Shown here piece by piece: positions 35,066 to 43,047 of a stretch of DNA of 55,468 nucleotides (positions within the stretch are counted from its first letter, which is position 1; each line of letters opens with the position of its first letter). This DNA is from Clostridiales bacterium (GTDB lineage: Bacteria > Bacillota > Clostridia > Oscillospirales > CAG-272). The notes under the pieces are model-generated. The model did not search any database. It saw nothing but the letters and a program-made list of their open reading frames with translations, and was not told the DNA's origin. The stretch covers positions 1-55,468 of the forward strand of contig JAAWQR010000012.1 of NCBI GenBank assembly GCA_022800625.1, written 5' to 3'. Made by a program: the position numbers and the translations under genes.

Positions 35066-36138
35066 ACTATTTCAATCAGCTCCTTCGTACAGTCGGTGAG
35101 ATTTACAGCTCCGCTCTCTGTAATATACATCATATCCTCTATGCGGCAGCCGTACATTCCCTCTATATAGATTCCCGGCTCTACAGTCACGATATTTCCC
35201 GCTTCAAGTTTTTTTCCGAATGCACGCGGCGACTGAACAGGCAGCTCATGTATCATGATTCCGACTCCGTGTCCGAGACTGTGCCCGAATTTGCCCTCAT
35301 ACCCTGCTCCGTTTATAATGTCGCGCGCAATCCTATCCATTTCTCCGCAGTCAGCTCCGCATGTAATTGCTTCGATTGCAGCCGTCTGCGCAGTAAGCAC
35401 CGTATTATACAGATTTCTCATATCATCGTCAGCATGCCCGATAACGACTGTCCTTGTCATATCAGAACAGTATCCGCCCACAGTAGCTCCGAAATCAAGC
35501 GTCAGAAATCCCCTCTCAAGCGGAACATTTCTCGGCGTTCCGTGCGGCACAGACGACGCTTTTCCCGATACAGCTATCGTGTCAAATGACGGCTTATCCG
35601 AGCCGCCTTTTTTCATATAGTATTCAAGCTCAGAGGCGACTTCAATTTCCGTCATATTTGGTCTTATCGCATTCAAGAGCTTGTCAAACGCTGTCTCGGC
35701 TATCCTCTGCGCCGCTTTGATCTGATCGACCTCAAAGCTTTCCTTAACAGCGCGCAGTTCCGTAAAATAAGTACCTACAGGCACTGTCTTACAAAAATTC
35801 GGCAGATCCGATAGCAGTCTCTCGTGCTCCGCAACTGTAATTGCACAATCTTCAATTCCAAGCGTTTTTATATTTTCCTTTTCAATATAAGAGACAAGGA
35901 ATTCTTCACCTATAAGGCAAACCTTGCATAAATCGGTCGTTTTTTCTCTTGCCGCCTCTATATATCTGAAGTCTGAAAAAGCATAAGCCGAGCTTCGTGT
36001 TATAAGCATATATCCGTCGGGATTACTGTAACCCGACATATAGTAAAAATTTTCGGGAGAATTTATATATATCCCGTCAAGTCCTGCTTCCGCCATGTAT
36101 TTACGCAAGTTGTCGTATCTTTTCTCATAATTCATCAT
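35062..36138 (-). CDS. Xaa-Pro aminopeptidase-like M24 metallopeptidase
   Basis: The 358-residue length is that of the YqhT/PepQ type. Residues 1-125 form the creatinase-like N-terminal domain. The pita-bread domain has the metal ligands in LTLDFGATVGGYCSDMTRTV, the histidine in FGHSLGHGVGIMIHE and the glutamates in VEPGIYIE and CRIEDM. It removes N-terminal residues before proline from peptides in the cytoplasm. It overlaps both neighbours by 4 bases. In many Firmicutes this gene precedes efp; that pairing is absent here. Confidence 0.94.
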   Translation of the reverse strand: MMNYEKRYDNLRKYMAEAGLDGIYINSPENFYYMSGYSNPDGYMLITRSSAYAFSDFRYIEAAREKTTDLCKVCLIGEEFLVSYIEKENIKTLGIEDCAITVAEHERLLSDLPNFCKTVPVGTYFTELRAVKESFEVDQIKAAQRIAETAFDKLLNAIRPNMTEIEVASELEYYMKKGGSDKPSFDTIAVSGKASSVPHGTPRNVPLERGFLTLDFGATVGGYCSDMTRTVVIGHADDDMRNLYNTVLTAQTAAIEAITCGADCGEMDRIARDIINGAGYEGKFGHSLGHGVGIMIHELPVQSPRAFGKKLEAGNIVTVEPGIYIEGMYGCRIEDMMYITESGAVNLTDCTKELIEIV

Positions 36139-36662
36139 TTGCTTAATATATCTCCGATATCTGATATACGTTTAAATTTTCTGACATAAGGCCGCTCAAT
36201 CAAACGCTTTGATTTAAAGAAAAGATTCTTTTTATCCTTGATCGGCGGTACTATTATCGAATATATTCCCGCCCGATTTGCCGCGGCGGCGTCTGTCAAA
36301 AGCTGATCTCCGAGCAAGGCCGTCTCTTTATCGGTCATACCGTGCTTCTCCATTACAGCGCGTATCGCGCCGATTCCCGGTTTATGAGCGTCCCAATACG
36401 CCGTCAGATTTAAGTCACGGTTGAATTCGCTCACACGTTCTTCATGATTGTTAGAAACAAATGCTACCGTAACGCCGCATCTCTTCATTGAATCAAGCCA
36501 AGCAGCGACACCCTCTGTCGGGCGCGGATCGTCATAGGTGACAAGCGTATTATCGATATCACATATAAGCAGTTTTATTCCGAGTTCTGACAACAGTTCG
36601 GGAGTAACATCTGCATATGTGCTCTTCATCATGCGCGGCATTATGTATTTTTCAAATATCAA
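36135..36662 (-). CDS. YqeG-family HAD-IIIA phosphatase
   Basis: The 175-residue protein has the HAD nucleophile motif LLICDIDNTLVTYD (31-44), the second motif VAFVSNN and the third motif LLGDQLLTDAAAANRAG. These match the YqeG family, whose close relatives dephosphorylate lipid-linked or sugar phosphates. The first six residues are hydrophobic and basic, as usual. It is the first gene of an operon with the M24 peptidase and SDR, each overlapping by 4 bases. It is driven by a promoter overlapped by a palindrome. Confidence 0.93.
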   Translation of the reverse strand: MIFEKYIMPRMMKSTYADVTPELLSELGIKLLICDIDNTLVTYDDPRPTEGVAAWLDSMKRCGVTVAFVSNNHEERVSEFNRDLNLTAYWDAHKPGIGAIRAVMEKHGMTDKETALLGDQLLTDAAAANRAGIYSIIVPPIKDKKNLFFKSKRLIERPYVRKFKRISDIGDILSK

Positions 36663-36701
36663 TTTTTCTTCTCCGCATTTCGTTATATTATTTATATCTT
36701 A

Positions 36702-36740
36702 TACGATATTTATTATATATCGTACGGAAAAAATATGCAA
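36702..36740 (-). promoter_or_regulatory. yqeG operon promoter with overlapping palindrome
   Basis: On the minus strand TTGCAT (36740-36735) and TATAAT (36717-36712) are separated by 17 bases. An 8-bp inverted repeat, TACGATAT (36702-36709) with ATATCGTA (36717-36724), surrounds the -10 box with a 7-base gap. A dimeric repressor bound there would block the promoter; the binding protein is unknown. Confidence 0.68.
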
Positions 36741-36839
36741 TAGATCTCTTGTAAATACTATACTCAGCAGCGGCATAAAAGCAGTTGTCGGAATTACATC
36801 TTAATTATATATAAAATTTATTAATTTTCCTGCATTTTA

Positions 36840-36868
36840 TTGTATTTTGTACAGATTTCATGTATAAT
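36840..36868 (+). promoter_or_regulatory. Sigma-A promoter of the MgtC-like gene
   Basis: TTGTAT (36840-36845), a 17-base spacer and TATAAT (36863-36868) lie about 80 bases upstream of the start. No Mg2+-type riboswitch fold is evident in the short leader. Confidence 0.65.
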
Positions 36869-36948
36869 AGCTTCATATTATACTTATTATTTTGTTGTAA
36901 TATATATTGTCAGAAGTTTTATCTACATAATATTGACGGAGGTATACC

Positions 36949-37674
36949 ATGTCGCTTATAAATTATTTTACAGGAAATTTTTCCGTTATGCAGGAACTTG
37001 ATTTTTTAATACGAATTCTTCTTGCATGCGTTTGCGGAGCGTGCATCGGCATTGAAAGAAGCCGCCGTCTGAAGGAAGCGGGAATTCGCACTCACGTTAT
37101 CGTATGCTGTGCGGCAGCTCTGATGATGATAGTATCAAAATACGGTTTCACTGATCTCACCGGCGGCGACGGTGCTTTCTTTGACGGTACAAGAGGCGCC
37201 GATCCTGCACGTATTGCAGCACAGGTAATCAGCGGTATCGGATTTCTCGGCGCAGGAGTTATTTTCAGAAACGGAAACACGGTCAAAGGACTTACGACAG
37301 CCGCCGGAATTTGGGCAACTGCCGGAATAGGTCTTGCAATCGGCTCGGGAATGTATATAATCAGCATTTTGTTCACGATAATCATTACAGTTCTCCAATT
37401 TGTAATGCACAAAATAACGGTCGGCACCGATTCCCTTATCACACATCGATTACAGTTTACCGTAATAAAACAGGCTGAATTTCAAAAACGATTTACGGAA
37501 TATACCGCCGAGCATCAGATACAGATTCTAGAAAACAAGATTACCTGCGGCGCTGACGGAAGCATAATTTATGACGCAGTACTTCGCTCTCCGCATGACA
37601 TGACTATACAGGATCTCGCTGTATTTCTTGATGTTAAAGAAGTAAGCAGTATCGATTGTATCCCTGTTGTATAA
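36949..37674 (+). CDS. MgtC/SapB-family membrane protein
   Basis: The 241-residue protein has five hydrophobic segments in its first 160 residues, with the family hallmark ACIGIERSRRLKEAGIRTHV and later SGIGFLGAGVIF, GNTVKGLTTAAGIWATAGIG. A C-terminal cytoplasmic ACT-like domain (about 165-241) follows. MgtC relatives support growth at low magnesium by modulating ATP synthase or transporters; the function of most clostridial ones is not established. A GGAGG site precedes the ATG. The next gene follows 51 bases on. Confidence 0.93.
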   Translation: MSLINYFTGNFSVMQELDFLIRILLACVCGACIGIERSRRLKEAGIRTHVIVCCAAALMMIVSKYGFTDLTGGDGAFFDGTRGADPARIAAQVISGIGFLGAGVIFRNGNTVKGLTTAAGIWATAGIGLAIGSGMYIISILFTIIITVLQFVMHKITVGTDSLITHRLQFTVIKQAEFQKRFTEYTAEHQIQILENKITCGADGSIIYDAVLRSPHDMTIQDLAVFLDVKEVSSIDCIPVV

Positions 37675-37725
37675 ATACATACGGACGGAAATTTATGATT
37701 TTAAAGAAAGGATGTAACAAATCCG

Positions 37726-38493
37726 GTGAGCATCGTAAAAAATGAGATCCCGATTTTAGAGTATGACACATCCCCTGACGCTGTAATTATGCCCGATCAT
37801 GCAAAGCTTGATCTTCACCTTCCCGAGATGGCTGTTTTCCCATTTTTGGGTGACAAAATCGACCGATTTGCAAAAAATAACGAATGCGTCGAGGTATCTT
37901 TCTTTGAATCTGCTACAAAAATGTATTCTATTTATATAACTAAACATAAAGGACAGGATATTTGTCTGTGTCAGGCTCCTGTAGGCGCGGCTGCTGCGGC
38001 TCAAATACTTGATTGGCTGATCGGATACGGCGTTAGAAAAATTATATCCGCAGGTTCTTGCGGAGCACTTGAAGATTTTCCCGAGAACACCTTTCTTATT
38101 CCGAATAAGGCATTAAGAGATGAAGGTACTTCATATCACTATGCGTCTCCGTCACGTTACATAAATATAAATCCGCACGCTGTTTCCGCTATTAAAGAAG
38201 CGCTGAGCGAGAATGGATTAAAATTTAACGAAGTTACGACATGGACTACTGACGGATTTTACAGAGAAACTAAAGAAAAGGTTATGTACCGAAGAGAAGA
38301 AGGCTGTCAGGTCGTTGAAATGGAGTGTTCGGCTCTTGCCGCCTGTGCTCAGATGCGCGGGGCGGTATGGGGACAAATTCTGTTTACCGCCGACACTCTG
38401 ACAAACATTGAAAAATATGACGAGCGAGGCTGGGGCAAGGACTCATTTGACTTTGCTCTAAAGCTATGTTTAGACGCGGTAGTAAAAATATAA
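37726..38493 (+). CDS. Nucleoside phosphorylase (uridine phosphorylase-like)
   Basis: The start is a GTG preceded by AAAGGA at a rather long distance; no better ATG is available. The 255-residue protein belongs to the PNP/UDP phosphorylase superfamily, with the phosphate-binding region AGSCGALEDF, WTTDGFYRE and the ribose/base-site box VVEMECSALAACA. It cleaves nucleosides with phosphate in salvage. The base specificity (uridine or purine) cannot be settled. It is followed 19 bases on by an S51-like peptidase gene and both appear co-transcribed. Confidence 0.88.
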   Translation: MSIVKNEIPILEYDTSPDAVIMPDHAKLDLHLPEMAVFPFLGDKIDRFAKNNECVEVSFFESATKMYSIYITKHKGQDICLCQAPVGAAAAAQILDWLIGYGVRKIISAGSCGALEDFPENTFLIPNKALRDEGTSYHYASPSRYININPHAVSAIKEALSENGLKFNEVTTWTTDGFYRETKEKVMYRREEGCQVVEMECSALAACAQMRGAVWGQILFTADTLTNIEKYDERGWGKDSFDFALKLCLDAVVKI

Positions 38494-38512
38494 AATAGCA
38501 GGAGAGTCTGAA

Positions 38513-39181
38513 GTGATAAATATTTTGCTGGATGTACCTAATATTGAGAATACCGATTTTTATTGTGAGCTGAAAAATTATATTAAACCAAATCATTCTG
38601 TTGCAGTCATCGCACTTGCTTTTCGTGACAGTCAGGTAAAATCTCTTGCGGATTGGAACTTACTTTACGGCAAAGAAAACAGCAAATACTACAGCAAAAT
38701 AGTAGACGGACTTGCCGCTTACGGTATATCTGAAAATGATATAAAATTTATTAACTATTTTACTGACAGCAAAGAATCTGCTGCACAAAAAATCGCTAGC
38801 TCTGATATAATCTATTTTTTAGGCGGTCTTCCCGATAGAATGCTTGACAGAATTATTAAACTTGAATTGTATCATACACTGATGAAGTTCGATGGTATTG
38901 TTATGGGATACAGCGCAGGCGCTCTTATTCAGTTAGCTGAATATCACCTATCTCCTGATGATGATTATACGGAATTCAAATATTGCAAAGGTATTCCGTA
39001 TTTGGATAGCTTCTATTTACAAGTCCATTATGAAAATACTAAGGTACAAAATGAATCCATTAAACGAGTAATATCCGAACGCAAGAAAACAGTGTATGCT
39101 ACTGATTTCAAATTCAGTGCTATACTTGTTGATAACGGAAATATAAAACTGATTGGCAATGTGAAAACTTTCAAAAATTAA
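38513..39181 (+). CDS. Peptidase E-like (S51/class I glutaminase-fold) protein
   Basis: The start is GTG with AGGAGA upstream. The 222-residue protein has the nucleophile elbow VMGYSAGALIQL, with serine in place of the cysteine of glutaminases, and the conserved FLGGLPDRML. These fit the S51 aspartyl dipeptidase/cyanophycinase-like superfamily. The catalytic partners are not all evident, so activity is inferred. The base composition is more AT-rich than the surrounding genes. A strong terminator follows 4 bases after the stop. Confidence 0.83.
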   Translation: MINILLDVPNIENTDFYCELKNYIKPNHSVAVIALAFRDSQVKSLADWNLLYGKENSKYYSKIVDGLAAYGISENDIKFINYFTDSKESAAQKIASSDIIYFLGGLPDRMLDRIIKLELYHTLMKFDGIVMGYSAGALIQLAEYHLSPDDDYTEFKYCKGIPYLDSFYLQVHYENTKVQNESIKRVISERKKTVYATDFKFSAILVDNGNIKLIGNVKTFKN

Positions 39182-39184
39182 ATT

Positions 39185-39233
39185 AAAAAAAGCTCCGCAC
39201 GGTCACCTTATAAACCCGTGCGGAGCTTTTTTT
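39185..39233. terminator. Perfect bidirectional terminator between convergent genes
   Basis: An 18-bp perfect stem (39185-39202 with 39216-39233) with seven A on the left and seven T on the right and a 13-base loop. It serves the S51-like gene and eno. Confidence 0.96.
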
Positions 39234-39240
39234 AATTTAT

Positions 39241-40509
39241 TCATATATTATGCCCGAACACAGCGCTGCATCCAAGTTCGCTTTCAATTTCAAGGAGTCT
39301 GTTATATTTTGACGTACGCTCTGCCCTGCACGGCGCGCCTGTCTTGATAAATCCGCAGTTGACTGCCACCGCTATATCGGCAATCGATGTGTCGCATGTT
39401 TCTCCCGAACGGTGAGACAAAATCTGTCTGTATCCGTTGTGAGACGCAATCCTTATAACCTCCAGCGTCTCGCTCAGCGTTCCTATCTGATTCGGTTTTA
39501 CAAGCACTGCGTTCCCTTCTCCCGACTTAATCCCTCGCTTCAGCCTTGATGGATTTGTAACAAACAGATCATCTCCTACAAGAAGAATACGATCACCAAT
39601 TTTTTCCGTCATAACACACCAGCCACCTTCGTCGTCCTCTCCGAGTCCGTCTTCAATAGAGACTATCGGGTATTTGTCGACAAGAGAATTAAGTCTCTCA
39701 CAAATTCCGGCGGAAGTATAACGCCCTCCGTTTTTCGGCAGCTTGTAGGAAGCACCGTCCGCCCATTCGCTTGCCGCACAATCAAGCGCGATCTTAACTT
39801 CATTTGTACTGTATCCTGCCCTCTCAATAGCCAAACAAATATAATCGAGCGCCTCTTCTTCTCCGTCAAGATCGGGAGCAAAACCTCCTTCATCTCCGAC
39901 TCCGCTGTTTTTGCCGTCTTTCTTCAGAATATCTCCGAGTGCATGGTAAATTTCAGAGCCGGCTCTGAGAGCCTCCGAAAAAGTTCCGAACCCTGAAGGC
40001 ACTATCATGAATTCCTGAATATCAAGATTATTTGCAGCATGTGCTCCTCCGTTCAGTATATTCATCATCGGAGTAGGTATTCTTGCAGCTCCGATCCCAC
40101 CGATATATCTGTAAAGCGGAACTTTGCTGTGCGCCGCTCCTGCCTTTGCCGCTGCAAGCGATACGGCAAGTATTGCATTCGCGCCGATTCTTTTTTTATT
40201 TTCCGTGTCATCTGCCCGTATCATAAGGCAGTCTACCATTCCCTGATTGCACACCATTCCGCAAAGAAGGCGCGAAAGCTCGGAATTAACATTCTGTACA
40301 GCTCTCAGAACTCCCCGTCCGAGATATCTTTTCTTATCTTCGTCGCGAAGCTCATGAGCTTCATATTTTCCGGTCGATGCTCCCGACGGAGCGGCAGCAA
40401 CTCCGAATGATCCGTCGTCAAGAACCACCTTTGCTTCAAGGGTCGGATTTCCTCTTGAATCAAGGATTTCACGCGCTTCAACCGAAACTATTTTATCTCT
40501 GCAAAGCAT
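39241..40509 (-). CDS. eno: Enolase
   Basis: The 422-residue enzyme has the N-terminal signature ILDSRGNPTLEAKV, the loop PSGASTGKYEAHELRD, the metal site SIEDGLGEDDEGGW and the catalytic lysine in LVKPNQIGTLSE, followed by SHRSGETCDTSIAD. It converts 2-phosphoglycerate to phosphoenolpyruvate. The length is slightly short of the usual 430. The ribosome site is an unusual CGGGGGC. It is not clustered with other glycolytic genes. Its 5' region is long and contains a short open frame with a strong ribosome site. Confidence 0.98.
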   Translation of the reverse strand: MLCRDKIVSVEAREILDSRGNPTLEAKVVLDDGSFGVAAAPSGASTGKYEAHELRDEDKKRYLGRGVLRAVQNVNSELSRLLCGMVCNQGMVDCLMIRADDTENKKRIGANAILAVSLAAAKAGAAHSKVPLYRYIGGIGAARIPTPMMNILNGGAHAANNLDIQEFMIVPSGFGTFSEALRAGSEIYHALGDILKKDGKNSGVGDEGGFAPDLDGEEEALDYICLAIERAGYSTNEVKIALDCAASEWADGASYKLPKNGGRYTSAGICERLNSLVDKYPIVSIEDGLGEDDEGGWCVMTEKIGDRILLVGDDLFVTNPSRLKRGIKSGEGNAVLVKPNQIGTLSETLEVIRIASHNGYRQILSHRSGETCDTSIADIAVAVNCGFIKTGAPCRAERTSKYNRLLEIESELGCSAVFGHNI

Positions 40510-40530
40510 ATAAGCCCCCGTAATATCTAA

Positions 40531-40611
40531 TCAGTATATTTTCATGAGCGGCACAGTTCCAAGACATTCGGATTTCGGAAACAAAAAATTCCGAAACCGA
40601 AAAAATGACAT
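40531..40611 (-). CDS. Possible 26-codon leader ORF upstream of eno
   Basis: An ATG at 40611 (minus strand) has the consensus ribosome site AGGAGGG 9 bases upstream, and the frame ends in TGA at 40531, 22 bases before the eno start. The peptide begins MSFFRFRNFLFPKS. A strong hairpin (TTCGG...CCGAA, about 40567-40601) lies within it. It may be a regulatory leader or a chance frame; the ribosome site is its main support. Confidence 0.35.
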   Translation of the reverse strand: MSFFRFRNFLFPKSECLGTVPLMKIY

Positions 40612-40665
40612 CTGCAATCGCCCTCCTAAATTCTTGTACTATAAAATATTATGGACTTTAAATTA

Positions 40666-40805
40666 TATATTATACCATGAAGCAAAAATGCTTGCTTGCA
40701 ATGGCATTTTTGCGAAGCCGTCAATAATGCAGGCATGCAAGGAACTTTGCGACGCAAGTCTCCATAGCTTGTAAAACAAGCTTTCCTGCGTATATTATAC
40801 CATGA
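40666..40805 (-). promoter_or_regulatory. Tandem extended -10 promoters in a 15-bp direct repeat
   Basis: The 15-base sequence TATATTATACCATGA occurs at 40666-40680 and 40791-40805. Read on the minus strand each contains TGGTATAAT, an extended -10 element, with no good -35 box. The 110 bases between them hold several hairpins, including a perfect 10-bp stem GCAAAAATGC with GCATTTTTGC. The segment lies about 160 bases upstream of eno. Apart from this and the small ORF the 40510-41032 spacer shows nothing else. Confidence 0.55.
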
Positions 40806-41032
40806 TTTATTCCATAGACCTGATATAAATGGCATAAGCCAAGAAATAACTTGTATCCAAAATTTCATTTTAAAATGCTACATACATATCCGTACTTGAT
40901 ATTTATATTTTATTATGTCTAAACTCGGTGTCAGGAGCGATACTTTTGCATATAATAATAAAGTATTTATGCTGAGGTAAGAAGCGCAGTGCGCTAATTT
41001 GAAACTTACCGCGTCGCGTGCAGGTGAAAAAA

Positions 41033-42331
41033 ATGACAATTTATACTGTTAAACCGGGAGACAGCATTTTTTCTATTGCAAGAGCTTTCGGTATTCCTCC
41101 GTCACGGATAATCACTGATAATTTTTTAACAGATCCCGGAAATCTTATTGTAGGAGAAGATCTTGTGATCCTTTTCCCGAATCAGACACACACCGTAATG
41201 GGCGGTGAAACACTTTCTTCAATCGCAGAAATGTACGGACAGACTCTTGTCGACATGTACAGAAACAATCCGGTGCTTGACGGAATGCCGTCTGTATTTC
41301 CCGGTCAAGTACTGAACATATCTTATGATGCGCCCCCTCTCGGAGACATCACGACTAACGGTTACGCGTACCCGTACATTGACAGAACAGTGCTTCGCCG
41401 AACGCTTCCGTATCTTACGTATCTTTCTATATTTACATACGGTATTGAAGATAACGGAGAACTGATCGAGCCTACGGGCGGAGATGATGAACTTATTGCT
41501 ATTGCAAAAGAATACGGAACCGTACCGCTGATGATGCTGACTTCCTTAAATTCCGAAGGAAAATTTTCAAATGAACTTGCAGGACGTGTACTCAGCGATC
41601 CTGCTCTGCGTGCTACCGTCGTTGAAAATACCGCATCAACGATGAGAGCAAAGGGATACGGCGGTGTTGATGTGGATTTTGAATATGTCCCCGGCGAATA
41701 TGCAGATGAATACGGGCAATTCATCAGCGAACTTCAGGCGGCACTCGGAGAAGAATATCCTGTATTTGTTTCTCTCGCACCAAAATATTCGGCTGATCAG
41801 CCGGGTCTTCTCTACGAAGGGCACAACTACGGCTTGCTCGGCTCACTTGCCGACTATGTTCTGCTTATGACATATGAATGGGGCTACACATACGGACCTC
41901 CGATGGCAGTCTCTCCGATAGATCAGGTAAAACGTGTTGTAGACTATGCCCTGAGTGAAATCGAAAGCTCCAAGATACAGCTCGGAGTACCGAATTACGG
42001 ATATGACTGGGCGCTTCCCTATGTTCGCGGAGAAAGCCGTGCACGCTCTCTTTCAAATGTTGAAGCCGTTGATCTCGCTCGTGAGAAAAATGCCGCAATC
42101 GAATTTGACAGTACCGCCATGTCGCCGTTCTTCAGATATTATGACAGACCGCAAAGCTTTGCTGATGCAGTAGAACATATTGTATGGTTTGAAAATGCGC
42201 GCAGCGTTGAAGCTATGCTGCAGCTTGTATCGGAAAATTCGCTGAACGGCGCCAGTGTTTGGAACATTATGAGATACTTCCCGGCAATGTGGTCAGTATT
42301 GAATGCGCTTTATTCTATCAGAAAGCTGTAA
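41033..42331 (+). CDS. LysM-GH18 spore cortex/peptidoglycan glycosidase (YaaH/SleL-like)
   Basis: The ATG at 41033 has AGGTG upstream; a GTG five codons earlier is the alternative. Of 432 residues, two LysM domains (about 1-46 and 50-97, with YTVKPGDSIFSIARAFGI and HTVMGGETLSSIAEMYGQ) bind peptidoglycan. A GH18 barrel follows, with the catalytic motif GGVDVDFEYVPG (Glu of DVDFE) at about 211-222. The layout matches the spore-associated YaaH, YdhD and SleL enzymes that cut cortex glycan during germination. No signal peptide is seen, as in those enzymes. The window's sporulation genes support the role. Confidence 0.9.
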   Translation: MTIYTVKPGDSIFSIARAFGIPPSRIITDNFLTDPGNLIVGEDLVILFPNQTHTVMGGETLSSIAEMYGQTLVDMYRNNPVLDGMPSVFPGQVLNISYDAPPLGDITTNGYAYPYIDRTVLRRTLPYLTYLSIFTYGIEDNGELIEPTGGDDELIAIAKEYGTVPLMMLTSLNSEGKFSNELAGRVLSDPALRATVVENTASTMRAKGYGGVDVDFEYVPGEYADEYGQFISELQAALGEEYPVFVSLAPKYSADQPGLLYEGHNYGLLGSLADYVLLMTYEWGYTYGPPMAVSPIDQVKRVVDYALSEIESSKIQLGVPNYGYDWALPYVRGESRARSLSNVEAVDLAREKNAAIEFDSTAMSPFFRYYDRPQSFADAVEHIVWFENARSVEAMLQLVSENSLNGASVWNIMRYFPAMWSVLNALYSIRKL

Positions 42332-42421
42332 AAACAAAATACACCGAATCATGTTTGATAATTCAAAGGCATCATAAATTTTTCCCGTCAATAATTCTGT
42401 TTATCCAAAGATAGTTCATAC

Positions 42422-42466
42422 AAAAAAAGTCGGATACCCTTTTAGCAAGGGAACCGACCTTTTTTG
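42422..42466 (+). terminator. Intrinsic terminator, probably bidirectional
   Basis: AAAAAAAGTCGG (42422-42433) pairs with CCGAC and the T-run at 42454-42465; an inner CCCT/AGGG stem extends it. It separates the GH18 gene from the convergent small membrane gene. Confidence 0.85.
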
Positions 42467-42487
42467 TTAATTTATATCTTCGTAATT

Positions 42488-42727
42488 TCAGATGGCTTCG
42501 ATTTCTTCGTCATCATCACCGCAGCATACCGGTTCATAATTATCGTCATCCTCTTCAAAACAATCGCAGCAATTGTCTGATGAACATTCAAAAGTAATCT
42601 TAAAATACTTTTTGAAGAGGCTATACAGTACTACTGCAACGCTTCCTATGGTAACTACCGCTCCGACAACAATAAACAGCGCCTTCAGCGCACCGGAAGT
42701 CTTCTTTTCTTTTCCGCAATTAAACAT
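42488..42727 (-). CDS. Small membrane protein with acidic Cys-rich tail
   Basis: The ATG at 42727 follows AGGGAGA; further upstream in-frame starts lack a ribosome site. The 79-residue protein has a short basic N-terminus with one cysteine, a membrane helix (about 14-37), a basic stop (KKYFK), and a tail with six further cysteines among many Asp/Glu (CSSDNCCDCFEE and PVCCGDDDEE). The tail could bind a metal ion or form disulfides. It has its own promoter. I do not recognise a family. Confidence 0.72.
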   Translation of the reverse strand: MFNCGKEKKTSGALKALFIVVGAVVTIGSVAVVLYSLFKKYFKITFECSSDNCCDCFEEDDDNYEPVCCGDDDEEIEAI

Positions 42728-42787
42728 AATAAATCTCCCTTTCATTATCGCAAATATTACACGGACTAATATACCCCGCCTATAATA

Positions 42788-42815
42788 AGTATACCACAAA
42801 ATCCGCAAATTGCAA
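42788..42815 (-). promoter_or_regulatory. Promoter of the small Cys-rich membrane protein gene
   Basis: On the minus strand TTGCAA (42815-42810), a 16-base spacer and TATACT (42793-42788) with an extended TGG before it. It lies about 60 bases upstream of the ATG. Confidence 0.65.
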
Positions 42816-42958
42816 TATTATTTATGCAATTTTTATATTTTTCTTTTGCTTTTACTGTCTTAAAATGATAAGCATCTTCGACTTTAATTATTGTGCCGCA
42901 CAGCGAAACAAATTATGCGCAGCTTATCGATCAAAGAGATTATTTTACAGACACCGTA

Positions 42959-42987
42959 TTGATTTAAAACGATAAAATTGTTATAAT
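42959..42987 (+). promoter_or_regulatory. Sigma-A promoter of lepA
   Basis: TTGATT (42959-42964), a 17-base spacer and TATAAT (42982-42987) lie 60 bases upstream of the lepA start. Confidence 0.72.
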
Positions 42988-43047
42988 ATACAGAAAGCTA
43001 TTTGTGCTCGGCGCGGTATGCGCTCGGTGCATCGGAGGTATAAATTC

